Source: Magnetospirillum sp. 64-120
GTDB lineage: Bacteria; Pseudomonadota; Alphaproteobacteria; Rhodospirillales; Magnetospirillaceae
Assembly: GCA_001898825.1 (NCBI GenBank)
Contig: MKVK01000022.1
Location: 49,186 to 113,185 of the forward strand
DNA length: 64,000 nt
Reading direction: 5' to 3'
Shown here: positions 53,395-62,156 of the stretch, in pieces
How positions within the stretch are numbered: position 1 is the first letter of the stretch
Layout of the letters: each line of letters begins with the position of its first letter
Translations under genes and position numbers: made by a program
Notes under the pieces: generated by a model
Seen by the model: the letters and a program-made list of their open reading frames with translations, nothing else
What the model was told of the DNA's origin: nothing
Databases searched by the model: none

Positions 53395-53422
53395 AACATT
53401 TTGCGTAAGGAGGGGGAAAAGA

Positions 53423-53653
53423 ATGGACGATATCGATTGCGCCGCTGAACGGATCGATGCTTTCAACAAGGTCGCCCTGCAGATGGTGCTGGCGCGGACC
53501 TCGGGCCCGGCATCCAGCGGGGTGTGCAAGGCCTGCGGATCGCTGATCGAACCCGAACGCCTGCGCGTCACCCCCCACGCCCGCCATTGCACCGAATGCG
53601 CCGAGGAACTGGAAGCGGAAAGCCTGCGCAAGAACCGCTGCGGCCCGCGCTGA
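53423..53653 (+). CDS. Small DksA/TraR-type zinc-finger protein
   Basis: A 76-residue protein with AGGAGGGGG upstream. N-terminal helix followed by CKACGSLIEPERLRV and HCTEC, a four-Cys zinc finger as in DksA/TraR proteins but without the long coiled coil. Short TraR-like proteins can bind the RNA polymerase secondary channel; here only the finger is certain. Confidence 0.8.
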   Translation: MDDIDCAAERIDAFNKVALQMVLARTSGPASSGVCKACGSLIEPERLRVTPHARHCTECAEELEAESLRKNRCGPR

Positions 53654-53738
53654 CCCGCCTCCAAGCTTAGACCTGGACTTGACGCGCGCGCCGGTCAGGT
53701 TGAAAGTTCCAGGACCTAAGGTCGCCCCGGATCGCGTC

Positions 53739-54509
53739 ATGATCACCAAAAGCTGGAAACCCGGCCTGCTTGCCCTGGCGTTGTGGTTCAGCACCGCCAC
53801 ACCGGGGCAGGCCGCGGAAAGCGTCATCCTGGCTGCTGACTACTGGTGCCCGCATACCTGCGACCCGGCGACCGGCCGGTCCGGCTATATGATCGACATC
53901 GCCCAGGAAGCCTTTGCCCTGGCCGGCATCAAGACCATTTACCAGATGCGCCCGTGGGCCACCTCCATAGTCGACATCCGCGCCGGCCTGATCGACGGGG
54001 TGGTTGGCGTCCTGCGCGGCGAAGCCCCCGACCTGCCACACAATTCCGTGCCCCTGGGGCGTCAATCCAACGCCTTCATTGTCCAGGCCAGCGACGGCTT
54101 CATGCTGAACGGCCTGGATTCCCTGGCCGGCAAACGTATCGCCACGGCCAAGGATTACAGCTATTCCCCGGCCATCGACGACTGGCTGGCCGCCCATGCC
54201 GACCAGACGCAGCCGCAAGCCGGAAATCGGGCAGCGGAAAGCAACCTGGGACACCTGCTGAACGGCAAGGTCGACGTGGTCATCGACGACGAGGCGGTGC
54301 TACGCGACGCCATCATCCACCACAGCCTGAGCGGCAGGGTGCGCAATGCCGGACGCCAGACCGGCGGCACCTTGCACATCGCCTTTTCCGCCACCCGCCC
54401 CAACGGCAAGGAACTGGCGGCCATTTTGGACCAAGGCATCGGCAAGCTGCGGGCAAACGGCCGTCTGGCGGAAATCCTGGCCGGATACGGCCTGGCTGAT
54501 TGGGAATGA
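53739..54509 (+). CDS. Periplasmic substrate-binding-like protein (SBP family 3)
   Basis: A 256-residue protein with signal peptide (1-25, ending QAA). The fold pattern is that of bacterial solute-binding family 3 (WCPHTCDPATGRSGYMIDIA, LDSLAGKRIATAKDYSYS, GKVDVVIDDEAVL). No ABC permease or ATPase is adjacent, so it may be an orphan sensor or part of a remote transporter. Confidence 0.82.
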   Translation: MITKSWKPGLLALALWFSTATPGQAAESVILAADYWCPHTCDPATGRSGYMIDIAQEAFALAGIKTIYQMRPWATSIVDIRAGLIDGVVGVLRGEAPDLPHNSVPLGRQSNAFIVQASDGFMLNGLDSLAGKRIATAKDYSYSPAIDDWLAAHADQTQPQAGNRAAESNLGHLLNGKVDVVIDDEAVLRDAIIHHSLSGRVRNAGRQTGGTLHIAFSATRPNGKELAAILDQGIGKLRANGRLAEILAGYGLADWE

Positions 54510-54510
54510 C

Positions 54511-55128
54511 ATGGACGGCTTTCATTCTTACGCCCCCGCCGACGGTCACCGCCTGGCCCACGACCCGCTGAATTCCATCGTCGCGCCCCGCCCCATCGGC
54601 TGGATCTCGACCCTGTCGGCGGACGGCGTCGCCAACCTGGCACCCTATTCCTTCTTCAACCTGTTCAATTACCGCCCGCCCATCCTGGGCTTCGCCAGCA
54701 CCGGCTGGAAGGACAGCGTCCGCAACATCCAAGATACCGGGGAATTCGTCTGGAACCTGGTGTCCGAGGATTTGGGCCCGGCCATGAACGCCACCTGCGC
54801 CAGCGTGCCGCCGGATGTGGACGAGTTCGCCCTGGCCGGACTTGATGCCGCCGCGTCGCAACGGGTCAAGCCGCCGCGCGTCGCCGCCACCAAGGTGGCT
54901 TTCGAATGCCGCCTCAGCCAATTCATCCGCCTGCAAACCGCCGACGGCGCCGATATCGACACCTGGCTGGTTCTGGGCGAAGTGGTGATGATCCACATCG
55001 CCCACGACCTGATCGTCGGCGGCGTCTACGACACGCTGAAGTCCCGCCCGCTGCTGCGCGGCGGCGGCCCGGCCGATTACTTCACCATCGACGAGTCGAA
55101 ACGCCTGCGCATGACGCGCCCGGCTTAA
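54511..55128 (+). CDS. Flavin reductase-like FMN-binding protein
   Basis: A 205-residue split-barrel flavoprotein. Typical elements: IVAPRPIGWISTLSADGVANLAPYSFFN and GFASTGWKDSVRNIQDTGEFVWNLV in the family positions. Binds FMN; its redox partner is unknown. Starts 1 bp after the binding protein gene. Confidence 0.88.
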   Translation: MDGFHSYAPADGHRLAHDPLNSIVAPRPIGWISTLSADGVANLAPYSFFNLFNYRPPILGFASTGWKDSVRNIQDTGEFVWNLVSEDLGPAMNATCASVPPDVDEFALAGLDAAASQRVKPPRVAATKVAFECRLSQFIRLQTADGADIDTWLVLGEVVMIHIAHDLIVGGVYDTLKSRPLLRGGGPADYFTIDESKRLRMTRPA

Positions 55129-55153
55129 GACGGAATTTTCGGGAAGAAAGAGG

Positions 55154-55241
55154 TGGTGCCCCAGGCCGGACTCGAACCAGCAAGCCTTTCGGCGGTCGAT
55201 TTTGAGTCGACTGCGTCTACCAATTCCGCCACTAGGGCACC
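55154..55241 (-). tRNA. tRNA-Leu (CAA anticodon)
   Basis: On the minus strand the 88-nt sequence starts GGTGCCC and its 3' strand GGGCACC pairs fully. The anticodon loop is CTCAAAA within a GTCGA/TCGAC stem, giving CAA. A long variable arm follows (CCGCCGAAAGGCTTG region) and GGTTCGAGTCC forms the T loop. CCA is not encoded (ACCT after the acceptor). Confidence 0.95.
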
Positions 55242-55292
55242 GTGGATTGGGATGGCGATCATATCCATCCCAAGCCGCAGGTCAACGGGGAT

Positions 55293-56585
55293 TTAACCCA
55301 ACAATGCGTATTTCAGCACAAAAGCCGCCGCCAGCACCGCCACCGTCGGGCTGACGTCACGCCATTTGCCGGCCAGCACCTTGATGGCGACGAAGGTGAT
55401 GAAGCCAAAGGTGATGCCGTGGGCGATGGAAAAAGTCAGCGGCATGGCCAGTGCGGTGACCACCGCCGGCACCGCCTCGGTCAGGTCGTCCCAGGCGATG
55501 TCGGCCAGACCGCGGGCCATCAGACAGGCGACGAACAACAACGCCGGAGCGGTGGCGTAAGCCGGGATGGAACCGGCCAGCGGCGACAGGAACAGCGCCA
55601 GCAGGAAGAAACCGGCGACCACCACGGCGGTCAGGCCCGTACGCCCCCCTGCCTTGATCCCCGCCGCGCTTTCGATATAGCTGGTGGTGGTCGACGTCCC
55701 CAGCACGCCCGATGCCATGGCGGCCACCGAATCGGCCACCAGGGCGCGGCCGATGCGCGGCAGACGGCCATTCTTGTCCAGCATGCCGGCACGGTGGGCC
55801 AGACCGATCAGGGTGCCGGCATTGTCGAACATGTCGACGAACAAAAAGGCGAAGACGATGGCGACCAGGCCAAGGTTGACCGCGCCGGCCACGTCCATCT
55901 GCAGGAAGGTGGGCGCCAGCGACGGCGGCATGGACATGATGCCGCCCCACGGCGTCACCCCCAGGGCCATGCCGATGCCGGTGGTGCCCAGGATGGCGAT
56001 CATGATGGCGCCCGGCACCTTGCGCACGTCCAGCGCCACCATGGCCATGAAGCCGCCGATAGCCAGCAGGACCTGGGGCTGCTTGACGTTGCCCAGCGTC
56101 ACCAAGGTGGCCTGATGGCCGGTGATGATGCCGGCGTTCTTCATGGCGATGATCCCCAGGAACAGGCCGATGCCGGCGGATATGGCCAGCTTCAACGAAT
56201 GGGGGATGGCGTTGATGATGGCTTCGCGCACGCGGGTCACCGCCAGCACCAGGAAGATGCAGCCGGAAACGAACACCGCGCCCAGCGCCACCTGCCAGGG
56301 ATGGCCCATGCCCAGCACCACCCCATAGGTGAAATAGGCGTTCAGCCCCATGCCGGGGGCAAGCGCGATGGGATAGTTGGCGTAAAGGCCCATCGCCGCC
56401 GATCCGATGGCGGCGGCGATGCAGGTGGCGGCGAAAACCGCGCCTTTGTCCATGCCGGCATCGGCCAGCATGGCCGGGTTGACGAAGATGATATAGGCCA
56501 TGGTCAGGAACGTGGTGGCGCCGGCCAACACTTCGGTGCCGATGTCGGTCTGGTTTTCACGCAGTTTGAACAGACGCTCAAGCAT
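55293..56585 (-). CDS. Purine permease, NCS2/AzgA family
   Basis: A 430-residue membrane protein with about 12-14 helices. AzgA-type motifs: N-terminal FLTMAYIIFVNPAMLADAGMD, NYPIALAPGMGLNAYF and ESAAGIKAGGRTGLTAVVVA. Likely a proton-driven guanine/hypoxanthine/adenine importer. It overlaps panC by 8 nt. Confidence 0.88.
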   Translation of the reverse strand: MLERLFKLRENQTDIGTEVLAGATTFLTMAYIIFVNPAMLADAGMDKGAVFAATCIAAAIGSAAMGLYANYPIALAPGMGLNAYFTYGVVLGMGHPWQVALGAVFVSGCIFLVLAVTRVREAIINAIPHSLKLAISAGIGLFLGIIAMKNAGIITGHQATLVTLGNVKQPQVLLAIGGFMAMVALDVRKVPGAIMIAILGTTGIGMALGVTPWGGIMSMPPSLAPTFLQMDVAGAVNLGLVAIVFAFLFVDMFDNAGTLIGLAHRAGMLDKNGRLPRIGRALVADSVAAMASGVLGTSTTTSYIESAAGIKAGGRTGLTAVVVAGFFLLALFLSPLAGSIPAYATAPALLFVACLMARGLADIAWDDLTEAVPAVVTALAMPLTFSIAHGITFGFITFVAIKVLAGKWRDVSPTVAVLAAAFVLKYALLG

Positions 56586-57441
56586 GCAGCGGCTCCACCC
56601 CCAGATTGTCGATCAGCCGGGCGCCGGACAGGCGGGCGGCCACCAAGATACGGGCCGGGCGATCCAGACGGGCCAAGGGCTCCAGGGAATCGGCGGCGCG
56701 AACCTCAAGGTAATCCACCGACAGGAAGCCAGCCTCGGTGATGCGCCGGATACCGTCGGCGCACAGGGCGGCGGCCTCGCCCCCCTGACGCAGGGCTTCC
56801 GCCATGTCGGACAGCACCTGATGCAACACCGGGGCGATCTGACGTTCTTCCGCCGACAGATAGGCGTTGCGCGACGACCGCGCCAGGCCGTCGAACTCGC
56901 GCACGGTGGGAACGCCGACCACGTCGACCGGAATGTCCAGATCGCGCACCAGACGGCGGATCACCGTCAACTGCTGCCAATCCTTTTCGCCGAACAGCGC
57001 CATGTGGGCGCCCGCCTGCAGCAACAGCTTGCTGACCACGGTGGCGACACCGTCGAAATGGCCGGGCCGGATGTCGCCACACAGCCCTTCCGAGACGCCG
57101 GAGACATGAACAGTGGTGGCGAAGCCGTCGGGATACATTTCATCGACGGTGGGGGCGTACAGCAAATGCGCCCCCGCTCCGGCCAAGGCCTCGGCGTCTT
57201 GCGCCTCTTGCCGGGGATAACGGCTGAAATCCTCGTTGGGGCCGAATTGGGTGGGATTGACGAACACCGACACCACCACCCGATCCGCCAGTTCCAGACC
57301 GGTGCGCACCAAGGTCAGGTGACCGTCGTGCAGTGCGCCCATGGTGGGGACGAAGGCGACGTGCAGCCCCTGGTCGCGCCAATATTGCACCCGGGCACGA
57401 AGTTCGGCCTTGGTGCGGACGATGTCGATGGACTCGGACAT
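56578..57441 (-). CDS. panC: Pantothenate synthetase
   Basis: A 287-residue enzyme; ATG 57441 (MSESIDIVRTKAEL). The HxGH motif is in PTMGALHDGHLTLV, and FVNPTQFGPNEDFSRYPR, LFGEKDWQQL and SSRNAYLS are family signatures. It joins pantoate and beta-alanine with ATP. Downstream of panB. Confidence 0.95.
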   Translation of the reverse strand: MSESIDIVRTKAELRARVQYWRDQGLHVAFVPTMGALHDGHLTLVRTGLELADRVVVSVFVNPTQFGPNEDFSRYPRQEAQDAEALAGAGAHLLYAPTVDEMYPDGFATTVHVSGVSEGLCGDIRPGHFDGVATVVSKLLLQAGAHMALFGEKDWQQLTVIRRLVRDLDIPVDVVGVPTVREFDGLARSSRNAYLSAEERQIAPVLHQVLSDMAEALRQGGEAAALCADGIRRITEAGFLSVDYLEVRAADSLEPLARLDRPARILVAARLSGARLIDNLGVEPLHA

Positions 57442-57449
57442 GACAGCCT

Positions 57450-58283
57450 CTAGGATTTGGGCGCCTTGGGCATTCCGAAGCAATGTTCGGGACCCGGAAA
57501 GGCACGGGACTTGACCTCGGCGGCATAGGTCGCCGCCGCCTGGGAAATGGGGGCGGACAGATCGGCATAGCGCTTGACGAATTTCGGGGTGAAATCGGAA
57601 AACACCCCCAAGACGTCGTCGATGACCAGAACCTGGCCGTCACAGGCCGGCGAGGCGCCGATGCCGATGGTGGGAATGGAAATCTCGGCCGACAGCGCCC
57701 GGGCCACCGGCTCGACTGTGCCTTCCACGACCACGGAAAAGGCCCCGGCCTGATCCACCGCCAAGGCGTCGTCCCTGATCTGCGCCGCTTCCGCGTCAAG
57801 CCGACCTTGGGCGCGGAACCCGCCGGCGGCATGCACCGCCTGAGGCTTCAGGCCGATATGGGCCATCACCGGAATGCCGCGATCGACCAGGAAGCGAATG
57901 GTGTCGGCCATTTCGCGTCCCCCTTCCAACTTGACCGCGCCGCAGCCGGTTTCCGCCATCACCCTGGCCGCGTTGCGGAACGCCTGTTCCTTGCTTTCCT
58001 GATAGCTGGCGAAGGGCAGGTCCACCACCACCATGGCCTGGCGCGACCCACGCATCACCGCGCAGCCATGATTGATCATCATGTCCAAGGTGACGGCCAA
58101 AGTGGTTTCCATGCCGTAAACCACCATGCCCAGCGAATCACCCACCAGCAGGATGTCCACGTGGGGGTCCAGAATCTTGGCCATGGGGGCGGTATAGGCG
58201 GTCAGCACCACCACCGGCTCGGCACCCTTGCGGGCACGGATATCGCGGGTGGTGACGCGCTTGGCATTGACTTCGGCGCTCAA
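57450..58283 (-). CDS. panB: 3-methyl-2-oxobutanoate hydroxymethyltransferase
   Basis: A 277-residue protein. The TTG at 58283 is chosen because GGAGG lies 5 nt before it; the frame continues four codons upstream. Signatures: MLTAY-like [42 protein letters not shown] and [14 protein letters not shown]. It makes ketopantoate, upstream of panC in CoA synthesis. Confidence 0.95.
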   Translation of the reverse strand: MSAEVNAKRVTTRDIRARKGAEPVVVLTAYTAPMAKILDPHVDILLVGDSLGMVVYGMETTLAVTLDMMINHGCAVMRGSRQAMVVVDLPFASYQESKEQAFRNAARVMAETGCGAVKLEGGREMADTIRFLVDRGIPVMAHIGLKPQAVHAAGGFRAQGRLDAEAAQIRDDALAVDQAGAFSVVVEGTVEPVARALSAEISIPTIGIGASPACDGQVLVIDDVLGVFSDFTPKFVKRYADLSAPISQAAATYAAEVKSRAFPGPEHCFGMPKAPKS

Positions 58284-58364
58284 GGTTTCCTCCAACTACG
58301 AAGGGGTTGGTGTTCCATCCCCGCCCTGTGAAGTCAAACGATAATAAACCGCGGGATGGGAAAT

Positions 58365-59117
58365 TCAGTTGGCGGCGACGCCTTCGGCCAGTTCACGCAG
58401 CGCCGCCGCGTCGGTCAGCACCACATGGCCCGAGGCCGGCAAGCCGATGATGCCTTCACGTTTCAGCTGGGTGAAGGTGCGGCTGACCGTCTCGATGGTC
58501 AGCCCCAGATAATCGGCGATGTCGGCACGGCTCATGGGCAAGGCCACCGGGCTGGCGGGCAGCCCCTGAAGCTCGGCCCGGCTCGACAGCTTCAGCAGGA
58601 AGGTGGCGACCTTTTCCCGCGCTGTCTTGCGCCCCAGCAGCAGCATCTGTTCCTGAGCCGCCACCAGATCCTTGACGGTCATGGAAAACATCTTGCGTTC
58701 CAGCTTGGGGATGTCGCCCAGCAGGGAATCCAGCTTGCGGTGGGTGAAGCGGCACAATTGCGACTGGGTCACCGTTTCGGCGGTATAGGCATAGCCGGTG
58801 TCCAATCCCAGGCCGAACATCTCGCCCGAGAACAAAAAGCCGATGATCTGGCGTCGCCCGTCGGACAAAAGCTTGTAAAGCTTCACCGCCCCGGTGGCGA
58901 TGGAATAGACGTGGTCGGCCGGGTCGCCTTCGCGGAAGACGGTGAAGTTCGCCGGCAGATGGGCATGGCAGCGCACGGTGGCCAGACGCTTGATCTCGTC
59001 ATGGTTCAGTTCGGCGCAAAAGGCGATTTCGCGGACCACGTCGCAATTGCGGCAAGGCGGCGCACCGGCATCGGCGTCGCGGGCAACCTTGTGATCGTCG
59101 TAGTCCAGGGGCGGCAT
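58365..59117 (-). CDS. FNR-type oxygen-responsive regulator
   Basis: A 250-residue Crp/Fnr regulator, ATG 59117. N-terminal Cys group CRNC-x8-C (about 22-34) plus a later Cys fit an oxygen-labile [4Fe-4S] site. The cNMP-binding fold is followed by the helix-turn-helix ADIADYLGLTIETVSRTFTQ with the E-SR recognition residues of FNR. It lies 6 bp from ccoS in the same direction, so it may be part of or co-regulated with the cbb3 oxidase assembly genes under low oxygen. Confidence 0.9.
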   Translation of the reverse strand: MPPLDYDDHKVARDADAGAPPCRNCDVVREIAFCAELNHDEIKRLATVRCHAHLPANFTVFREGDPADHVYSIATGAVKLYKLLSDGRRQIIGFLFSGEMFGLGLDTGYAYTAETVTQSQLCRFTHRKLDSLLGDIPKLERKMFSMTVKDLVAAQEQMLLLGRKTAREKVATFLLKLSSRAELQGLPASPVALPMSRADIADYLGLTIETVSRTFTQLKREGIIGLPASGHVVLTDAAALRELAEGVAAN

Positions 59118-59122
59118 GGCGG

Positions 59123-59320
59123 TCAGACCGTCTTGTCTTGAGCCGGCGGCTCGGCCTTGGGGGCCGGCGCCGGGGGAAGGTCGTCGTCTTCGAACAAGAT
59201 GCGGTGCGCAGCCCCATCCAGGTCGTCGAACTGCCCCGACTTCAGGGCCCACAGGAAAGCCACCAGTCCGATCCCCCCCAAAACCAGGGCCACCGGAATA
59301 AGCATCAGCAGGTTGGTCAA
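59123..59320 (-). CDS. ccoS: cbb3 oxidase maturation protein CcoS
   Basis: A 65-residue protein with one N-terminal TM helix (MLIPVALVLGGIGLVAFLWA) and the family's SGQFDDLDGAAHRILFEDD segment. Needed for metal cofactor insertion in cbb3 oxidase. Overlaps ccoI by 4 nt. Confidence 0.93.
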   Translation of the reverse strand: MTNLLMLIPVALVLGGIGLVAFLWALKSGQFDDLDGAAHRILFEDDDLPPAPAPKAEPPAQDKTV

Positions 59321-61656
59321 GCTTTTCTCCCGCGCGTCAGCCGCAGGGCGTTGCCAATTACTACCAGTGACGAGGTAGACATGGCAATCGCCGCGATCAA
59401 TGGGGTCACGTGCCCGGCCACCGCCAGGGGCACGGTAAAGAAATTATAGCCCAGGGCCAGGACGAAATTCTGCTGGACCAAAGTCCGCGACCGGCGCGCC
59501 ACTTCCAGCACTTCCATCACCGGCGACAGGCGTTCGCCCTGGAACACCACGTCAGCGGCGGTCTGGCTGACATCGACGGCGGTGGACGGCGACATGGACA
59601 CATGGGCGGCGGACAGCGCCGGGGCGTCGTTCAACCCGTCGCCGACCATCATCACCCGCTTGCCCTGGGCCTTCAACTCTTCCAGCCGCGCCACCTTTTG
59701 CGCCGGCGTGCAGCCGGCCCGCCACTGGGCGATGTCCAGATCGCCGGCCAAACGCCGTACCGTCGCCACCCGGTCGCCGGACAGCAATTCCACCGCCAGC
59801 CCCCAGCGCCGCAGCCGCGCCACCACCTCGGCCGCATCCGAGCGCGGCCGGTCGGCGAAGGCGAAGCGAACCGGCGGCCGGTCGGGGCCGGCCAGCCACA
59901 GCTCGGGGCCTTCGGCGCCGTCTTCCCGGGTGACACCCACATGGGTGCGGCTGCCCAGGCGCCAGTCGCCCGCCACCATGCCGCGGCCGGGTTCCTCGAT
60001 GGCCTGCGGGTCGGCGGCGATTCCCGGACGGGCCGCCGCCAGGGCGCGGGCCAGGGGATGGTGCGACGCGGCGGCCAGACGCACCGCCTGAAGCAAGTCC
60101 TCTTCCCCCCACGTCCCATCTTCCAGCAATTCCGGCTTGCCCACGGTCAGGGTGCCGGTCTTGTCGAACACCACCACGTCGATGTCGGCCACCCGTTCCA
60201 GCGCCGTGGCGCTTTTCAACAAGATGCCCTGACGCAGCAGACGGCCGCTGGCGATCACCTGGACCACCGGCACCGCCAATGCCAAAGCGCAGGGACAGGT
60301 GATGATCAGCACCGCCACCGCATGCAGCAACGCCACCTGCCAGGGAATGCCGCCCAGCAGCACCCAGCCCAGGAAGGTGGACAACGCCGCCACGTGCACC
60401 ACCGGCGCGTACCACCGCGACACCCGGTCGGCCAGGGCGACATATCTGGCGCGGCCCTGTTCGGCCACTTCCATCATGCGGACGATTTCCGCCAGCAGCG
60501 TGCGCTCGCCCACCGCCGAGACGGTCAGCCGCAAGGGCGCCGACAGGTTGATGGTGCCGGCGAAGACCTGGGCGCCGGGATTGACCGCCATGGGTACCGT
60601 CTCGCCGGTGATCAGGCTGGTGTCCACGTCCGAGACGCCGGAGCGGATCACCCCGTCGATGCCGATACGCTCGCCCGCCGCCACCAGCACGGTTTGGCCG
60701 ACCTTCACCTGGGTGGGCGGAATCAGTCGCTGGGTGCCGTCGTCTTCCAGCACGGTGACCGCCACCGCGTCCAGCGTCAGCAAATGTTCAGCGGCGCTGC
60801 GCGCCTTGCCGCGCGCCCGGCTGTCCAGATAACGGCCGATCAGCAGGAAGAACAGCAACGTGATGGCCGAATCGAAATAGGCGTGTTCGCCGCCGCGGAT
60901 GGTTTCCGCCAGCGACATCCCCGACGCCAGCAGGACGCCCAGGGTAATGGGCACGTCCATGTTGGTGCGGCGGTTGGACAGCGCCGTCAGGGCCGAATAC
61001 AAAAAGGGGCGGATGCAGTAAAGCACCGCCGGCAGCACGATCAGGGCGCTGATCCAGTGCATCAGTTCGCGGGTATAGAACCCCATGCCCGAAAAATGCC
61101 CGGCCCACACCGACACCGACAGCAGCATGACGTTGCCGGCGGCGAAGCCGGCCACCGCCATGGCGCGCAGCAATTGCTTTTCATGGCGTTCGGTTTCCCG
61201 GCCCAGCTTGGTCGGGTCATAGGGCACCAGCCGATAGCCCACCGCCAGGACCGGGGCCAGAATCCCCGCCGGGTCGGCCTGGTCCTTTTTCCAGCGCAGG
61301 ACCAGACGTCTGGTGGTCATGTTGACCCGCGCCCACACCACCGCCGGCTGACGCGACAACAGCGCCTCGATCAGCCAGATGCAGGCGGCGCAATGGATGC
61401 CTTCCACCATCAGGTTCAGGCTGGCCAGACCGTCGTCTTCGTCAATGATGTGGGCGGCGTAATCATGATGGGCGCCCGCCCCTTCCTCGGGGCGCAACGG
61501 CCGCACGGCGGGGTCGACGCAGCGGCGCTGGTAATAGCGTCCCAGCCCCATGTCTTCCAACAGGGCGAAGGCGCCTTCACAGCCCCGGCAGCAGAAATCC
61601 CCGTCAAGACCGACGGGGATTTCCTGGCCGCAATGACGACACTGGCGTGCGATCAC
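59317..61656 (-). CDS. ccoI: Copper P-type ATPase CcoI/FixI for cbb3 oxidase assembly
   Basis: A 779-residue P1B ATPase. Cys-rich N-terminus (CRHCGQEIP, CCRGCEGAF), an HMA-like domain with GIHCAACIWLIEALL, TGET-type SLITGETVP, CPC in [23 protein letters not shown] and GDGLNDAPALS. It exports Cu to be inserted in the oxidase and is distinct from the island Cu ATPase at 12884, which has YHS domains. Follows ccoH. Confidence 0.95.
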   Translation of the reverse strand: MIARQCRHCGQEIPVGLDGDFCCRGCEGAFALLEDMGLGRYYQRRCVDPAVRPLRPEEGAGAHHDYAAHIIDEDDGLASLNLMVEGIHCAACIWLIEALLSRQPAVVWARVNMTTRRLVLRWKKDQADPAGILAPVLAVGYRLVPYDPTKLGRETERHEKQLLRAMAVAGFAAGNVMLLSVSVWAGHFSGMGFYTRELMHWISALIVLPAVLYCIRPFLYSALTALSNRRTNMDVPITLGVLLASGMSLAETIRGGEHAYFDSAITLLFFLLIGRYLDSRARGKARSAAEHLLTLDAVAVTVLEDDGTQRLIPPTQVKVGQTVLVAAGERIGIDGVIRSGVSDVDTSLITGETVPMAVNPGAQVFAGTINLSAPLRLTVSAVGERTLLAEIVRMMEVAEQGRARYVALADRVSRWYAPVVHVAALSTFLGWVLLGGIPWQVALLHAVAVLIITCPCALALAVPVVQVIASGRLLRQGILLKSATALERVADIDVVVFDKTGTLTVGKPELLEDGTWGEEDLLQAVRLAAASHHPLARALAAARPGIAADPQAIEEPGRGMVAGDWRLGSRTHVGVTREDGAEGPELWLAGPDRPPVRFAFADRPRSDAAEVVARLRRWGLAVELLSGDRVATVRRLAGDLDIAQWRAGCTPAQKVARLEELKAQGKRVMMVGDGLNDAPALSAAHVSMSPSTAVDVSQTAADVVFQGERLSPVMEVLEVARRSRTLVQQNFVLALGYNFFTVPLAVAGHVTPLIAAIAMSTSSLVVIGNALRLTRGRKA

Positions 61657-62156
61657 GGAATGACGAAGCGCTGGGCGTGCTGATAGGCGACACCACCATC
61701 ACCGACGGCGGCCACGTCCATGTCCCACACCCCGGCCAAAGGCAAGGCGATGGTGCCGCCATAGACGCCACCGCCCAGGCTGGGCAACGCCACTTCGTGG
61801 TCGTAACCCGCCGCGGTGGGCCGCACCATGGCGGCACGGACCGTCAGGTTGTCCACCGGCTGGCCGTTACGGTCACGATAGGTGATGTGGATGTCGGCCT
61901 TGGGCTGGTCGGCGGAACGCAGCGGTTCGATCTTGGTGTCGACCGTCCAGCCCATTTCCGCCTGGGCCTTGGCCAGGGCCAGGTTCTGGTTGTAAAGACG
62001 CCCCTTTTCATAGGCGTCGGTGGTCGAGATGCCAGTGAAGGTGCTGGTGGCGAAATAAGCCAGCGCACCGTTCACCGCCAGGACCACGCCGAAGGCGCCA
62101 ACGAAGATATAGGGGTACCACCACCCCGGCTGACGGGTCTTGGCCATGGCGCTCAC
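61653..62156 (-). CDS. ccoH: CcoH/FixH membrane protein
   Basis: A 167-residue protein with an N-terminal TM helix (WWYPYIFVGAFGVVLAVNGA) and a periplasmic beta domain (TDAYEKGRLYNQNLALAKAQ), as in FixH. It stabilises the cbb3 oxidase during assembly. Overlaps ccoG and ccoI by 4 nt each. Confidence 0.92.
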   Translation of the reverse strand: MSAMAKTRQPGWWYPYIFVGAFGVVLAVNGALAYFATSTFTGISTTDAYEKGRLYNQNLALAKAQAEMGWTVDTKIEPLRSADQPKADIHITYRDRNGQPVDNLTVRAAMVRPTAAGYDHEVALPSLGGGVYGGTIALPLAGVWDMDVAAVGDGGVAYQHAQRFVIP

